Shown here: one piece after another, positions 24,834 through 32,190 of the stretch
Numbering within the stretch: the stretch's first letter is position 1
Layout: every line of letters starts with the position of its first letter
Origin: Novosphingobium decolorationis
GTDB taxonomy: Bacteria > Pseudomonadota > Alphaproteobacteria > Sphingomonadales > Sphingomonadaceae
Reading direction: 5' to 3'
Length of the DNA stretch: 64,000 nucleotides
Assembly: GCF_018417475.1 (NCBI RefSeq)
Contig: NZ_CP054856.1
Span: forward strand, 1,705,001 to 1,769,000
Translations under genes and position numbers: made by a program
Notes under the pieces: generated by a model
What the model was told of the DNA's origin: nothing
The model's database searches: none
Seen by the model: the letters and a program-made list of their open reading frames with translations, nothing else

Positions 24834-25976
24834 ATGACGATCGACACGACCCACGTCGGCAGCCTGCCGCGCGGGAGCGAACTGACGCCGCTGCTGCTCG
24901 CCCGCGACAAGGGCGAGGCCTATGACGCTGCCGAATTCGACCGCGTGGTGCAAGCCGCCGTCGACGAAGGCGTCCGCAAGCAGGTCGAATGCGGCGTCAC
25001 CATCGTCAGCGACGGGGAACTCGGCAAGGTCGGCTACTCGACCTACATGATCGAACGCCTGACCGGCTTTGGCGGACACATCGACCGCAAGCCCGCCGCC
25101 GACCTGGCCGCGCACCCGGACCTTTCCAAGAAGCTCTCCGCGATGATGGGCAGCCAGGAGTTCACCCGCGCCTCGTGCATCGGGCCGGTCCGGCTCAAGA
25201 CGCTCGAGCCGCTGCACGAGGACATTCGCCGCTTCCGCAACGCGCTCGACAAGCACGGCAAGCCGGGCGTGCGCGGCTTCCTCAACGCGGCCTCGCCCGG
25301 GCTCGTCACCGCCTTCCAGGTCAACCGCCACTACCCCAGCCACGAGGCCTACCTCGCCGACCTCGTCGATGCGATGAAGCCCGAGTACGAGGCCATCGTC
25401 GCGGCCGGCTTCGACATCCAGCTCGATTGCCCCGACCTCGCGATGTCGCGCCACACCGGCTACCAGGACCAGGAGGAAGCCGAGTTCCTCAAGACCGCCG
25501 CGGCCAATGTCGAGGCGCTCAACGCGGCCACCGCCAACATCGCGCCCGAACGCCTGCGCATGCACGTGTGCTGGGGCAACTACGAGGGCCCGCACGACTG
25601 CGACATCGACCTTTCCAAGATCATCGACACGGTGATCGCCGCGCGTCCCGCGACGGTCCTGTTCGAGGCGGCCAACCCGCGCCACGAGCATGAGTGGAAG
25701 GTCTGGCGCGATGCCAAGCTGCCCGACTACAAGATGCTCGCGCCCGGCCTCATCGACACCTGCTCCAACTACGTCGAGCACCCCGAGCTGATCGCCCAGC
25801 GCCTCGAGCGTTACATCGGCATCGTCGGCGTGGACCGCGTGGTCGCCAGTACCGACTGCGGCTTCGGCACCTTCGCGGGCTATGGCAAGATCGACCCGGA
25901 CGTGACCTGGAAGAAGCTGCGCGCGCTGCGTGAAGGCGCCGACATCGCCGAAGCCCGCGCCGGGGTGGCCGCATGA
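24834..25976 (+). CDS. MetE-fold (cobalamin-independent methionine synthase II-like) protein
   Basis: A 380-residue protein with the fold and zinc-site pattern of the C-terminal half of MetE: HVGSLPRGSEL at the start, VSDGELGK, MHVCWGNYEGPHDCD (His-x-Cys zinc ligands), LFEAANPRHEHEW (glutamate) and ASTDCGFGTF (second cysteine). It lacks the MetE N-terminal domain. Members of this family move methyl or alkyl groups between a thiol and another carrier. The ATG at 24834 follows AAGGAGAG. It heads a short operon with a SnoaL protein (ATGA overlap) and an IclR regulator. In this setting a role in methyl transfer or thiol chemistry during methoxyaromatic breakdown is possible, but the acceptor is not shown. 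Confidence 0.78.
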   Translation: MTIDTTHVGSLPRGSELTPLLLARDKGEAYDAAEFDRVVQAAVDEGVRKQVECGVTIVSDGELGKVGYSTYMIERLTGFGGHIDRKPAADLAAHPDLSKKLSAMMGSQEFTRASCIGPVRLKTLEPLHEDIRRFRNALDKHGKPGVRGFLNAASPGLVTAFQVNRHYPSHEAYLADLVDAMKPEYEAIVAAGFDIQLDCPDLAMSRHTGYQDQEEAEFLKTAAANVEALNAATANIAPERLRMHVCWGNYEGPHDCDIDLSKIIDTVIAARPATVLFEAANPRHEHEWKVWRDAKLPDYKMLAPGLIDTCSNYVEHPELIAQRLERYIGIVGVDRVVASTDCGFGTFAGYGKIDPDVTWKKLRALREGADIAEARAGVAA

Positions 25977-26374
25977 GCGCAGACCTCACGCCCGAAGCCG
26001 TGCGCGCGATCGAGCACGACTGCGCCAAGCTCGTCGCCCGCTACGCCAACCACAACGACGCGGCGGACTGGGAGGCGGTGGTCGCGCTCTATGCAAAGGA
26101 CGGGCGCATGGCGCGCCCCTCCGCTCCCGACGACTGGATCGAGGGGCGCGAGGCGATCCTTGCTGCCTTCACCGCCCGCGCCGCGCGCACCACCCGGCAC
26201 GTATGCTCCAACGTCGAGATTACCGTCCTCGACGCCGACACCGCCATCGGCGAGAGCGCGATGCTGCTCTTCACCGGCGAGAGCGTGCCCAAGGTCGGCT
26301 CGTTCGAGGATCGCTTCGTGCGTACGGTGGAGGGCTGGAAGTTCGCCGAGCGCCGCGGCCTGATGACATTCTAA
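25973..26374 (+). CDS. SnoaL-like (NTF2 fold) protein
   Basis: A 133-residue SnoaL-like protein (IEHDCAKLVARYANHNDAAD at the start; DWIEGREAILAAF in the middle; GSFEDRFVRTVEGWKFAERR at the end). Its ATG overlaps the stop of the MetE-like gene, so the two are cotranslated and probably functionally linked. It belongs to the SnoaL_4-like subgroup, unlike most of the copies in the first 13 kb. Function unknown. Confidence 0.8.
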   Translation: MSADLTPEAVRAIEHDCAKLVARYANHNDAADWEAVVALYAKDGRMARPSAPDDWIEGREAILAAFTARAARTTRHVCSNVEITVLDADTAIGESAMLLFTGESVPKVGSFEDRFVRTVEGWKFAERRGLMTF

Positions 26375-26402
26375 GATAACGCGAAGGAAAGGTAGACCCA
26401 CA

Positions 26403-27158
26403 ATGGCCACCACAGGGGGGACGGGCTCGGGCGGCGCCGTCAAATCGGCCATGCGCACGCTCGACATCATCGAATATGTCGTGGCCCATCCCACCGGCGT
26501 CGTCGCCCAGGAAATCTCGCAGGCGCTGTCGATCCCCGTCAGCAGCCTGTCCTACCTCCTGGGCACGCTCGTCGACCGTCAGTACCTGGTGCGTGCAGGA
26601 CGTCTCTACCAGCCGGGCAGCGGGCTCGACCGCCTGCGGCTTGCTCCACAAGGGCTCCCGCTGGTCGAGCGCGTGCGCCCGCTGGTGCGCACCTTGCGCA
26701 TGCGCCTCGATGAAACCTCCTCGTTCTTCGTGCGGCGCGACTGGCAGATCGAGGCGATCATCACCGAGACCGCCGAACACACCCTGCGCTATTCCATTGC
26801 GGTGGGCGCACTAACCCCGATGCATTGCCTGGCTGCGGGCAAGGCGATCCTCGCCACGCTTTCCGAGGACGAACTTGCCGCCTATTTCGCAGGCACGCTG
26901 CGCGCGCAGTTCTCGGCCAACACGATCATCGACGAAGGCCAACTGCGCAACGAACTGGCGCGCACCCGCGAACAGGGCTTTGCCGTCACCCGCAACGAGT
27001 ATACGCCGGGCATCTGCGGTATCGGGCGGGTGCTGCGGGATGCGGGCCAGGTCGTCGGCTCGCTCGCCGTCGCCATCCCCGTGGTGCGCTGCGACGCCAA
27101 TGTCGAAGCGAGCGCGGGCGAGACGCTCAAGACCATCGCGGAGAGTTTCTCGGCGTGA
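26403..27158 (+). CDS. IclR-family transcriptional regulator
   Basis: A 251-residue IclR-type regulator: winged-helix domain with AMRTLDIIEYVVAHPTGVVA, then SQALSIPVSSLSYLLGTLVDRQYL, followed by an effector domain with MHCLAAGKAILATLSEDELA and TREQGFAVTRNEYTPGICGIG. The ATG follows AAGGAAAGG, 28 bases after the SnoaL stop, so it may be the last gene of that operon. In SYK-6 an IclR-type protein (DesX) controls the syringate O-demethylase gene. This protein could similarly serve the O-demethylase region 1-3 kb downstream, where a palindrome shares a half-site with the promoter of its own operon. Confidence 0.87.
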   Translation: MATTGGTGSGGAVKSAMRTLDIIEYVVAHPTGVVAQEISQALSIPVSSLSYLLGTLVDRQYLVRAGRLYQPGSGLDRLRLAPQGLPLVERVRPLVRTLRMRLDETSSFFVRRDWQIEAIITETAEHTLRYSIAVGALTPMHCLAAGKAILATLSEDELAAYFAGTLRAQFSANTIIDEGQLRNELARTREQGFAVTRNEYTPGICGIGRVLRDAGQVVGSLAVAIPVVRCDANVEASAGETLKTIAESFSA

Positions 27159-27162
27159 AGTA

Positions 27163-27230
27163 GGCAGAAGAGAGATTCCGAGAGCCATCGCCCTCGGGCT
27201 CCCGGAACTGTCTGGCTCACTTTTCGCGTG
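27163..27230. repeat. Dispersed hairpin repeat, partial copy R3
   Basis: Only one hairpin: CCGAGAGC-CATC-GCCCTCGG at 27178-27197, preceded by AGAAGAGAGATT and followed by GCTCCCGGAACTGTC as in copy R6. The following sequence to about 27460 is AT-richer and I see no supported gene in it. Confidence 0.65.
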
Positions 27231-27459
27231 GGGCCTCAGATGCAGAGCGTGAGGGCACTTGCCCTTGGATCAAGGAATATTGCTCCCTTGAGCAATTACC
27301 TTCATCCGGCCCAAGCGAGTTGCGCAACGCTCACCTCTGTCTCTCTGAGCAGCATGGCCAATGACAAGCGTCCGGTTCCGACCCCTTATGGATATTCAGG
27401 TTCGACCGGCTCAATATCTGACATGGCGGAGAAAGCAGACGTCAAGCCTGGCGCATTGA

Positions 27460-27864
27460 TCACAACATGCCGACAATGACGACACGGCTGCCCCCTTCAC
27501 TTGGGATGAAACCTACGAGAGTGTCGGTTACCGCAGAGGGCCAGAAAAGAAAGACTTCCTCACCGTTTCGAGACTTACGCGTTTCATGATATTTCAATTC
27601 GCCGACCAATTCTGGATGCCGCAGATTAAGGCAATCGAAATTAAATCGACTGCTATCAACCCGTTCCTGCGTCTCGTGGCTTGTAGAAGTCTTAATAGGG
27701 AAGCGGTCTTCTAACTCGGCAAACCAGATATTTTCAGATACAAACGAATCGCAATGCGTTGGCTGGCTTGAACAGCCAGTAAGAAGAACCGCAAACATCA
27801 TAACTTGAAATTTGTGGCATTGACCCATTGAAAACACCATTCCCCATATCCGGCCGAGTTTCAT
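27460..27864 (-). CDS. Putative small lipoprotein, low-GC island
   Basis: A 134-codon frame beginning with a basic/hydrophobic signal and a lipobox (VMMFAVLLTGCSSQ), so the mature product would be a lipoprotein of about 110 residues with two further cysteines. Nothing else is recognisable. GC content is well below the neighbouring genes and codon use differs, consistent with recent acquisition. ATGs at 27840 and 27828 are alternative starts. It lies in the gap between the IclR gene and the O-demethylase gene. Probably real because of the clean lipobox, but unproven. Confidence 0.45.
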   Translation of the reverse strand: MKLGRIWGMVFSMGQCHKFQVMMFAVLLTGCSSQPTHCDSFVSENIWFAELEDRFPIKTSTSHETQERVDSSRFNFDCLNLRHPELVGELKYHETRKSRNGEEVFLFWPSAVTDTLVGFIPSEGGSRVVIVGML

Positions 27865-27984
27865 TCGCCCCGCAATTCGTCGTTAGCTGACATTGGGCAA
27901 TGAAAATGGCAATGCCCGCAGCCACCCTAAGCAGATGGCCCACGTAGCGACAAATTTTGCCCCGCCACCTCAGCGCAGCGCCAC

Positions 27985-28016
27985 AAAAAAGGGGCCGCCG
28001 GTGTCCCGGCAGCCCC
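27985..28016 (-). terminator. Rho-independent terminator after the O-demethylase gene
   Basis: On the minus strand a GGGGCTGCCGGG stem, ACA loop and CCGGCGGCCCC arm (one bulge) run into TTTTTT, 38 bases past the O-demethylase stop. Confidence 0.8.
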
Positions 28017-28053
28017 TCCTCTCTCACTCGCGTCAGAGTGTTCGGGTGTTCGT

Positions 28054-29463
28054 TCAGGCCTTGGCCTTGGTGCGCCAGCCGTCGGCGTAGTTGTCGCGGG
28101 CGACTTCCGAATAGGGGACCGAGGCGACGACCGCCTTGATCTGGGTCTGCTCGTGCGGCTCGACGGTGGGCTTGCGGGTGCCGCCGTTGGGCTCGCCCCA
28201 GACCAGCGTCACTTCGGTGCCCGGCTCGGCGATGCTTTCATCGACCATGGCGAGCGAGAGGAAGCGGCCCTCGTTCTGGGTGTAACCGATCCAGGTCGAG
28301 ATACCGGCCATCTTGCCGTCGGCGTCGAGCACCATGTCGTAGGGGTGCATCGCGTAGACCGCGCTCGGATAGTCCATGTACTTGGCGCGCGGCGCGCCCT
28401 TGGTCAGCATCGAGGACTGGACGCGCATCACGTCTTCGTTGTCGAGCGCGAGCGTGACCTTCTTGCGCTTGGGCTGGTCGACCATCTTTTCAAGCGCTTC
28501 GCGGCCGATGAAGTCATGGTCGAACTTGACCATGATGCCATAGCCCAGCTCCCACGGGTTGAGGTAGTAGTCCTCGATGTTGTCCGAGACGAACGAGCCG
28601 CCCAGCGACGTCATGCCCTCATAGCACTTGGCGCCGGCCCATTCGCGGAAGCCCTTGGAGCCTTCGCCGGTGTAGAGCGCGGGCAGCGGCGAGGGAATCC
28701 AGCCCGATTCCAGAGTGTTCGAGCTGTAGGTACGGCCGCCCGAGGGACGGATGCCGAATTCCTCACCCGCCGCCAGGAGCGCGGTGCGCACCTTGTCGTA
28801 GTCCTTCCAGGGGCCGAACAGTTCATAGCCCGGCTGGCCGGCCATGCCGTGGCGCAGCGCGCGCACTTCGACACCGTCGATCATGACCGGCGCCATGTGG
28901 AAGAACTTGAGGTCGGGCGGGGTCTGGCCCATCGCCTTTTCCAGCGTCTTCATGGCGTTGGGGCCCTGGAGCTGGAAGCGGTAGTTGCGGCGGTAGCCCT
29001 GCTGGTCGGCCGGACGCGCGGCGGTGCGCTCGTCACGCTCGACCTTGACGTTCCACTTGCCGGTCTGGGCCCAGTACTCGACCCACTCGATGGTCGGCGC
29101 GCGGCCGACGAGCTCGAAGGTCTCTTCCTCGAGGTAGAACAGGATGACGTCGCCGATGACGTAGCCTTCGGGGGTAACCGGCGCGAACTGCTTGGCGCGG
29201 TTCGGCTTGAAGCCCTTGAAGCTGTTGGGCGCGAGGTACGAAAGCATCTCGAAGGCGTCGGGGCCAGTGACCAGAAGGTCCACCATGTGGAAGCTCTGGT
29301 TGAAGAGCACGGCCGTCTCGGCCCAGGCGCGCTGTTCGTCGCGCCAGTTCGAGTATTCGCCCGGAACGCCCGGATAGACGTTGGGACCAGTCTGCTGGTT
29401 ACGCAGGAACTCGACGATATCTCCCTTTTCGTCGAGCAGCTGCTGAAGGGTTTGTCCGGTCAT
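28054..29463 (-). CDS. Tetrahydrofolate-dependent aromatic O-demethylase (LigM/DesA type)
   Basis: A 469-residue GcvT/aminomethyltransferase-fold enzyme that moves the O-methyl group of a methoxylated aromatic acid to tetrahydrofolate. It matches LigM (vanillate) and DesA (syringate) of Sphingobium SYK-6 along its whole length: YSNWRDEQRAWAETAVLFNQ, HMVDLLVTGPDAFEML, RFQLQGPNAM, LRHGMAGQPGYELFGPW, SNTLESGWIPSPLPALYTG, GSFVSDNIEDYY, KFDHDFIGREALE and WGEPNGGTRKPTVEPH. I cannot tell LigM from DesA activity, and it may be a third subtype. The nearby metF-purU-folD and ligAB genes fit both its methyl product and its aromatic product. It lies downstream of, and on the same strand as, an alpha/beta hydrolase gene. 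Confidence 0.88.
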   Translation of the reverse strand: MTGQTLQQLLDEKGDIVEFLRNQQTGPNVYPGVPGEYSNWRDEQRAWAETAVLFNQSFHMVDLLVTGPDAFEMLSYLAPNSFKGFKPNRAKQFAPVTPEGYVIGDVILFYLEEETFELVGRAPTIEWVEYWAQTGKWNVKVERDERTAARPADQQGYRRNYRFQLQGPNAMKTLEKAMGQTPPDLKFFHMAPVMIDGVEVRALRHGMAGQPGYELFGPWKDYDKVRTALLAAGEEFGIRPSGGRTYSSNTLESGWIPSPLPALYTGEGSKGFREWAGAKCYEGMTSLGGSFVSDNIEDYYLNPWELGYGIMVKFDHDFIGREALEKMVDQPKRKKVTLALDNEDVMRVQSSMLTKGAPRAKYMDYPSAVYAMHPYDMVLDADGKMAGISTWIGYTQNEGRFLSLAMVDESIAEPGTEVTLVWGEPNGGTRKPTVEPHEQTQIKAVVASVPYSEVARDNYADGWRTKAKA

Positions 29464-29516
29464 GTCAGCTATGCCTTTCAGGTTGGTTGGTTATTGTTTG
29501 GGTTCGGGTGTGAACT

Positions 29517-30275
29517 TCAGGCGGCGGACGGCGCGTCGACGCTGGCCTTGAGCCAGCGGCGCAGCGCCGCATTGAAAGCCTCGGGCGCCTCGGCCGGAGC
29601 CATGTGGCCGGCCTTGGGGATCACCGTCAGCGGACAGGGATCGGCCCAGTGGGGCGCGATGGTATCGGCAATGTCCTGGTGCTGCGACGGCGGCGCCCAG
29701 GCATCGTCCTCGCCCACCATCAGCGCGACGGGGCAGGTGAGCGACGAGAGTACGTCCTCGACATCGGGGCGGTGGAGGAGCGCCTCGATCTGCGCCTCGA
29801 AGACCTCCTGCCCGGCGCGCAGGCACATCGTGCGCAGCGCCTGGTAGAGATCGGCGTCCTCGCGGCGCTCAGGCCCGATCATCGGGGGAAGCCAGGTGTC
29901 GACGAGCGCGCCGAAGCCTTGCGTGCGGCCAATATCGCGCAGCGCGTGGCGCTTGGCGGGCTCACCCTCGCGCACGGGATGGATGCCCGTGTCGGCCAGC
30001 GCCAGGCGCACGACGCGCGTGGGCGCCATACGGCAGACCTCGAGCGCGACGCGCGCGCCCATGGAATGGCCAAACAGCGATACGCGCGGAGGAATACGGT
30101 CGAGCACGTAATCGGCCATGGCCTCAAGGCTGTCCGCCCCGCCATAAAAACCATCGATTACCATCGCTTCGGGAAACGCGTCGAGCTGCGCGCCGAACAT
30201 CCCCGAGTCGCACAACAGACCCGGCAGAATCACGAGCGCTTCGGCGCCCTCCTCTTCCCATTTTTTCGTATCCAT
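29517..30275 (-). CDS. Alpha/beta hydrolase
   Basis: A 252-residue alpha/beta hydrolase with a nucleophile elbow GHSMGA (serine near residue 90), a probable acid in GEDDAWAP and a histidine in KAGHMAP. It lies 53 bases upstream of the O-demethylase gene on the same strand and shares the divergent control region with the metF operon. In sphingomonad syringate breakdown, ring opening of 3-O-methylgallate gives a methyl ester that an alpha/beta hydrolase (DesD in SYK-6 and Novosphingobium) must hydrolyse. This gene is a candidate for that step by location, but sequence alone does not prove it. Confidence 0.82.
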   Translation of the reverse strand: MDTKKWEEEGAEALVILPGLLCDSGMFGAQLDAFPEAMVIDGFYGGADSLEAMADYVLDRIPPRVSLFGHSMGARVALEVCRMAPTRVVRLALADTGIHPVREGEPAKRHALRDIGRTQGFGALVDTWLPPMIGPERREDADLYQALRTMCLRAGQEVFEAQIEALLHRPDVEDVLSSLTCPVALMVGEDDAWAPPSQHQDIADTIAPHWADPCPLTVIPKAGHMAPAEAPEAFNAALRRWLKASVDAPSAA

Positions 30276-30294
30276 GAATTTTCATCTATACGAA
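30265..30294. promoter_or_regulatory. 30-base palindromic operator at the divergent hydrolase/metF promoter
   Basis: TTCGTATCCATGAA-TT-TTCATCTATACGAA: 14-base arms in which the outer seven (TTCGTAT/ATACGAA) and inner three (GAA/TTC) bases pair exactly. It covers the hydrolase start codon (30275) and lies 57 bases before the metF start, so one regulator could control both transcripts. Its half-site recurs at 24751. Confidence 0.55.
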
Positions 30295-30350
30295 GCGAGC
30301 GCGCTGCGCTAGAGGGTAATGCAACAAGACTGAGAAGGGAGAGAGAATCG

Positions 30351-31220
30351 GTGAGCACTCCGATCATCCATCCGAACTGGGCGCGTCCGGCCATCAACAT
30401 GGTGGAAGGCTACTCGCTTGAAATGACCGCCAAGGACATCGAGTCGCTGCGCGAAGCGGCCCCCGGCATTGCGCCCGAGACCCCGATTGCCGTGACCTTC
30501 CTGCCCGGTGAAGCCTTCGAGGCCCGCATTGCGGCGGCCCGCCTCGTGCGCGAGCTCGGCTTCGAACCGATGCCGCACTTCTCGGCGCGCCGGATCGTCT
30601 CCGAGGACGAATTCCGCGAGTACCTGAAGGCCGTGACCAGGGAAGCGGGCGTGAAGCGCTGCTTCGTCATCGCGGGCGACCCCTCCGAGCCGGAAGGTCC
30701 CTTCGCGGACAGCTCCGCGCTGATCGCGACCGGCGCTTTCGAAGATGCCGGGATCACCGCGATCGGCATCGGCGGCCACCCCGAAGGCCACCCCAACATG
30801 TCGGACGAGGAATGCTGGAGCGTGCTCCAGACCAAGTGCGACGAGATCGAGAAGCGCGGCATGGCCCCGCTGATCGTCACCCAGTTCGCGTTCGACGCGG
30901 GCGCTGTCCTGTCCTGGCTCGCCGAACTGCGCAAGCGCGGCCTCACCGCGCCGGTGCGCCTGGGCATTCCGGGGCCTGCGGGCATCAAGACCCTGATGCG
31001 CTTTGCCGCGCGCTGCGGCGTAGGCGCTTCGGCTTCGGTGCTGACCAAGTACGGCATCTCGATCACCAAGCTGATCGGCACCGCGGGCCCGGACAAGCTG
31101 GTCGACCAGATCGAGAAGGGCCTGACCGAAGAACACGGCGCGGTGCGCCTGCACTTCTACCCCTTCGGCGGCCTCACCAAGACGGTGGGCTGGATCAACG
31201 ACTACGCCAAGTCCCACTGA
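30351..31220 (+). CDS. metF: Methylenetetrahydrofolate reductase-like protein (methyl-THF oxidation)
   Basis: A 289-residue MetF-fold protein: YSLEMTAKDIESLREAAPGI, TPIAVTFLPGEAFEARIAAA, ARRIVSEDEFREYL, CFVIAGDPSEPEGP, GIGGHPEGHPNMSDEE, LIVTQFAFDAGAVLSWL and RLGIPGPAGIKTLMRFAARCG. In sphingomonads such a metF accompanies ligM and works in the oxidative direction, converting 5-methyl-THF from O-demethylation to 5,10-methylene-THF. The GTG start at 30351 follows AGAAGGGAGAGA. It is the first gene of the metF-purU-folD-folB-ligA-ligB operon. Confidence 0.88.
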   Translation: MSTPIIHPNWARPAINMVEGYSLEMTAKDIESLREAAPGIAPETPIAVTFLPGEAFEARIAAARLVRELGFEPMPHFSARRIVSEDEFREYLKAVTREAGVKRCFVIAGDPSEPEGPFADSSALIATGAFEDAGITAIGIGGHPEGHPNMSDEECWSVLQTKCDEIEKRGMAPLIVTQFAFDAGAVLSWLAELRKRGLTAPVRLGIPGPAGIKTLMRFAARCGVGASASVLTKYGISITKLIGTAGPDKLVDQIEKGLTEEHGAVRLHFYPFGGLTKTVGWINDYAKSH

Positions 31221-31328
31221 TTTTCCGCCCGTCCCCCGCAGCGCGCGGGGACGGGTCTCCGCGTGCCGCCCGACCAGCGCTGGCGCGCCAAGCAGAACAA
31301 CAATATCTCTAGAGAGGAGTCCCACCCC

Positions 31329-32186
31329 GTGAGCACGACCTATTCGTTGCGCCTGCAGTGCCAGGACAAGGCCGGCATCGTGGCCGCCGTTTCGGTATTC
31401 CTGGCCGAACGCGGCGGCAATATCGTCGACGCGCAGCAGTTCCATGACCAGCTTTCGGGCCGGTTCTTCATGCGCATCGAATTCATTCCTGGCGAAGACC
31501 AGACCGTCGAGGGCCTGACCAAGGGCTTTGCCGAGAAGGTCGCGACCGAGGACATGGAGTGGGGCCTTCGCGACAACGCGGTGCCCAAGAAGGTGCTGCT
31601 GATGGTCTCCAAGTGGGACCACTGCCTGGGTGACCTTCTCTACCGCAACCGCATCGGCGAACTGGGCATGGAGGTGGTCGGCATTGTCTCGAACCACCCC
31701 AAGGAAGTGCTCCACACCTCCCTGATGAACGGCCTGCCCTACCACCACCTGCCGATCACCAAGGACACCAAGCCCCAGCAGGAAGCGCAGATCAAGCAGG
31801 TCGTGAACGAGACCGGCGCTGAACTGATCGTGCTCGCGCGCTACATGCAGATCCTCTCGGACGATCTTGCCGCATTCCTTTCGGGCCGCTGCATCAACAT
31901 CCACCACTCGTTCCTGCCCGGCTTCAAGGGCGCCAAGCCTTACCACCAGGCCTTCGACCGCGGCGTCAAGATGATTGGTGCGACCGCGCACTACGTCACC
32001 GCCGACCTCGACGAAGGCCCGATCATCCACCAGGACGTGGAGCGCGTGACCCACGCCGACATGCCCGAGGAACTGGTCCGCAAGGGCCGCGACATCGAGC
32101 GCCGCGTGCTGGCTGAAGCCGTGCGCCTGCATCTGGATGACCGCGTCTTCATGAACGGGGCCCGCACCGTCGTCTTCAAGGACTGA
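31329..32186 (+). CDS. purU: Formyltetrahydrofolate deformylase
   Basis: A 285-residue PurU: an N-terminal ACT-like domain (LRLQCQDKAGIVAAVSVFLA) and a formyltransferase-fold domain with LVSKWDHCLGDLLYR-like and VSNHP stretches, ARYMQILSDDLAAFL, then HHSFLPGFKGAKPYHQAFDRG and GATAHYVTADLDEGPIIHQD, containing the catalytic Asn-His-Asp-type residues. It hydrolyses 10-formyl-THF to formate and THF. The GTG start at 31329 follows AGAGAGGAG. Between metF and folD it completes an oxidative path from methyl-THF to free THF. In SYK-6 the comparable step is assigned to the formate-THF ligase LigH, so this is a different solution. Confidence 0.92.
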   Translation: MSTTYSLRLQCQDKAGIVAAVSVFLAERGGNIVDAQQFHDQLSGRFFMRIEFIPGEDQTVEGLTKGFAEKVATEDMEWGLRDNAVPKKVLLMVSKWDHCLGDLLYRNRIGELGMEVVGIVSNHPKEVLHTSLMNGLPYHHLPITKDTKPQQEAQIKQVVNETGAELIVLARYMQILSDDLAAFLSGRCINIHHSFLPGFKGAKPYHQAFDRGVKMIGATAHYVTADLDEGPIIHQDVERVTHADMPEELVRKGRDIERRVLAEAVRLHLDDRVFMNGARTVVFKD

Positions 32187-32190
32187 CCCG

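Noticed and set aside
24754-24835. 26-codon frame (MDAKLYTFVKKW...) ending TGATG on the MetE-like start, possible leader peptide
   Set aside because: It has no ribosome-binding site, and its first codons coincide with the proposed operator half-site. The overlap with the next start may be chance, so I do not annotate it as a gene.
24834-25976. Annotation as a genuine methionine synthase metE
   Set aside because: Only the catalytic half is present, at 380 residues versus about 750 for MetE, and the context is aromatic catabolism; a MetE-fold transferase of unknown acceptor is safer.
27228-27479. 83-codon plus-strand frame in the AT-richer islet
   Set aside because: No domain, no signal and no good start; it overlaps the tail of a putative lipoprotein gene on the other strand.
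30265-30350. Possible SAM or THF riboswitch before metF
   Set aside because: The leader is too short and shows an operator-like palindrome rather than the multi-helix structure of those riboswitches.
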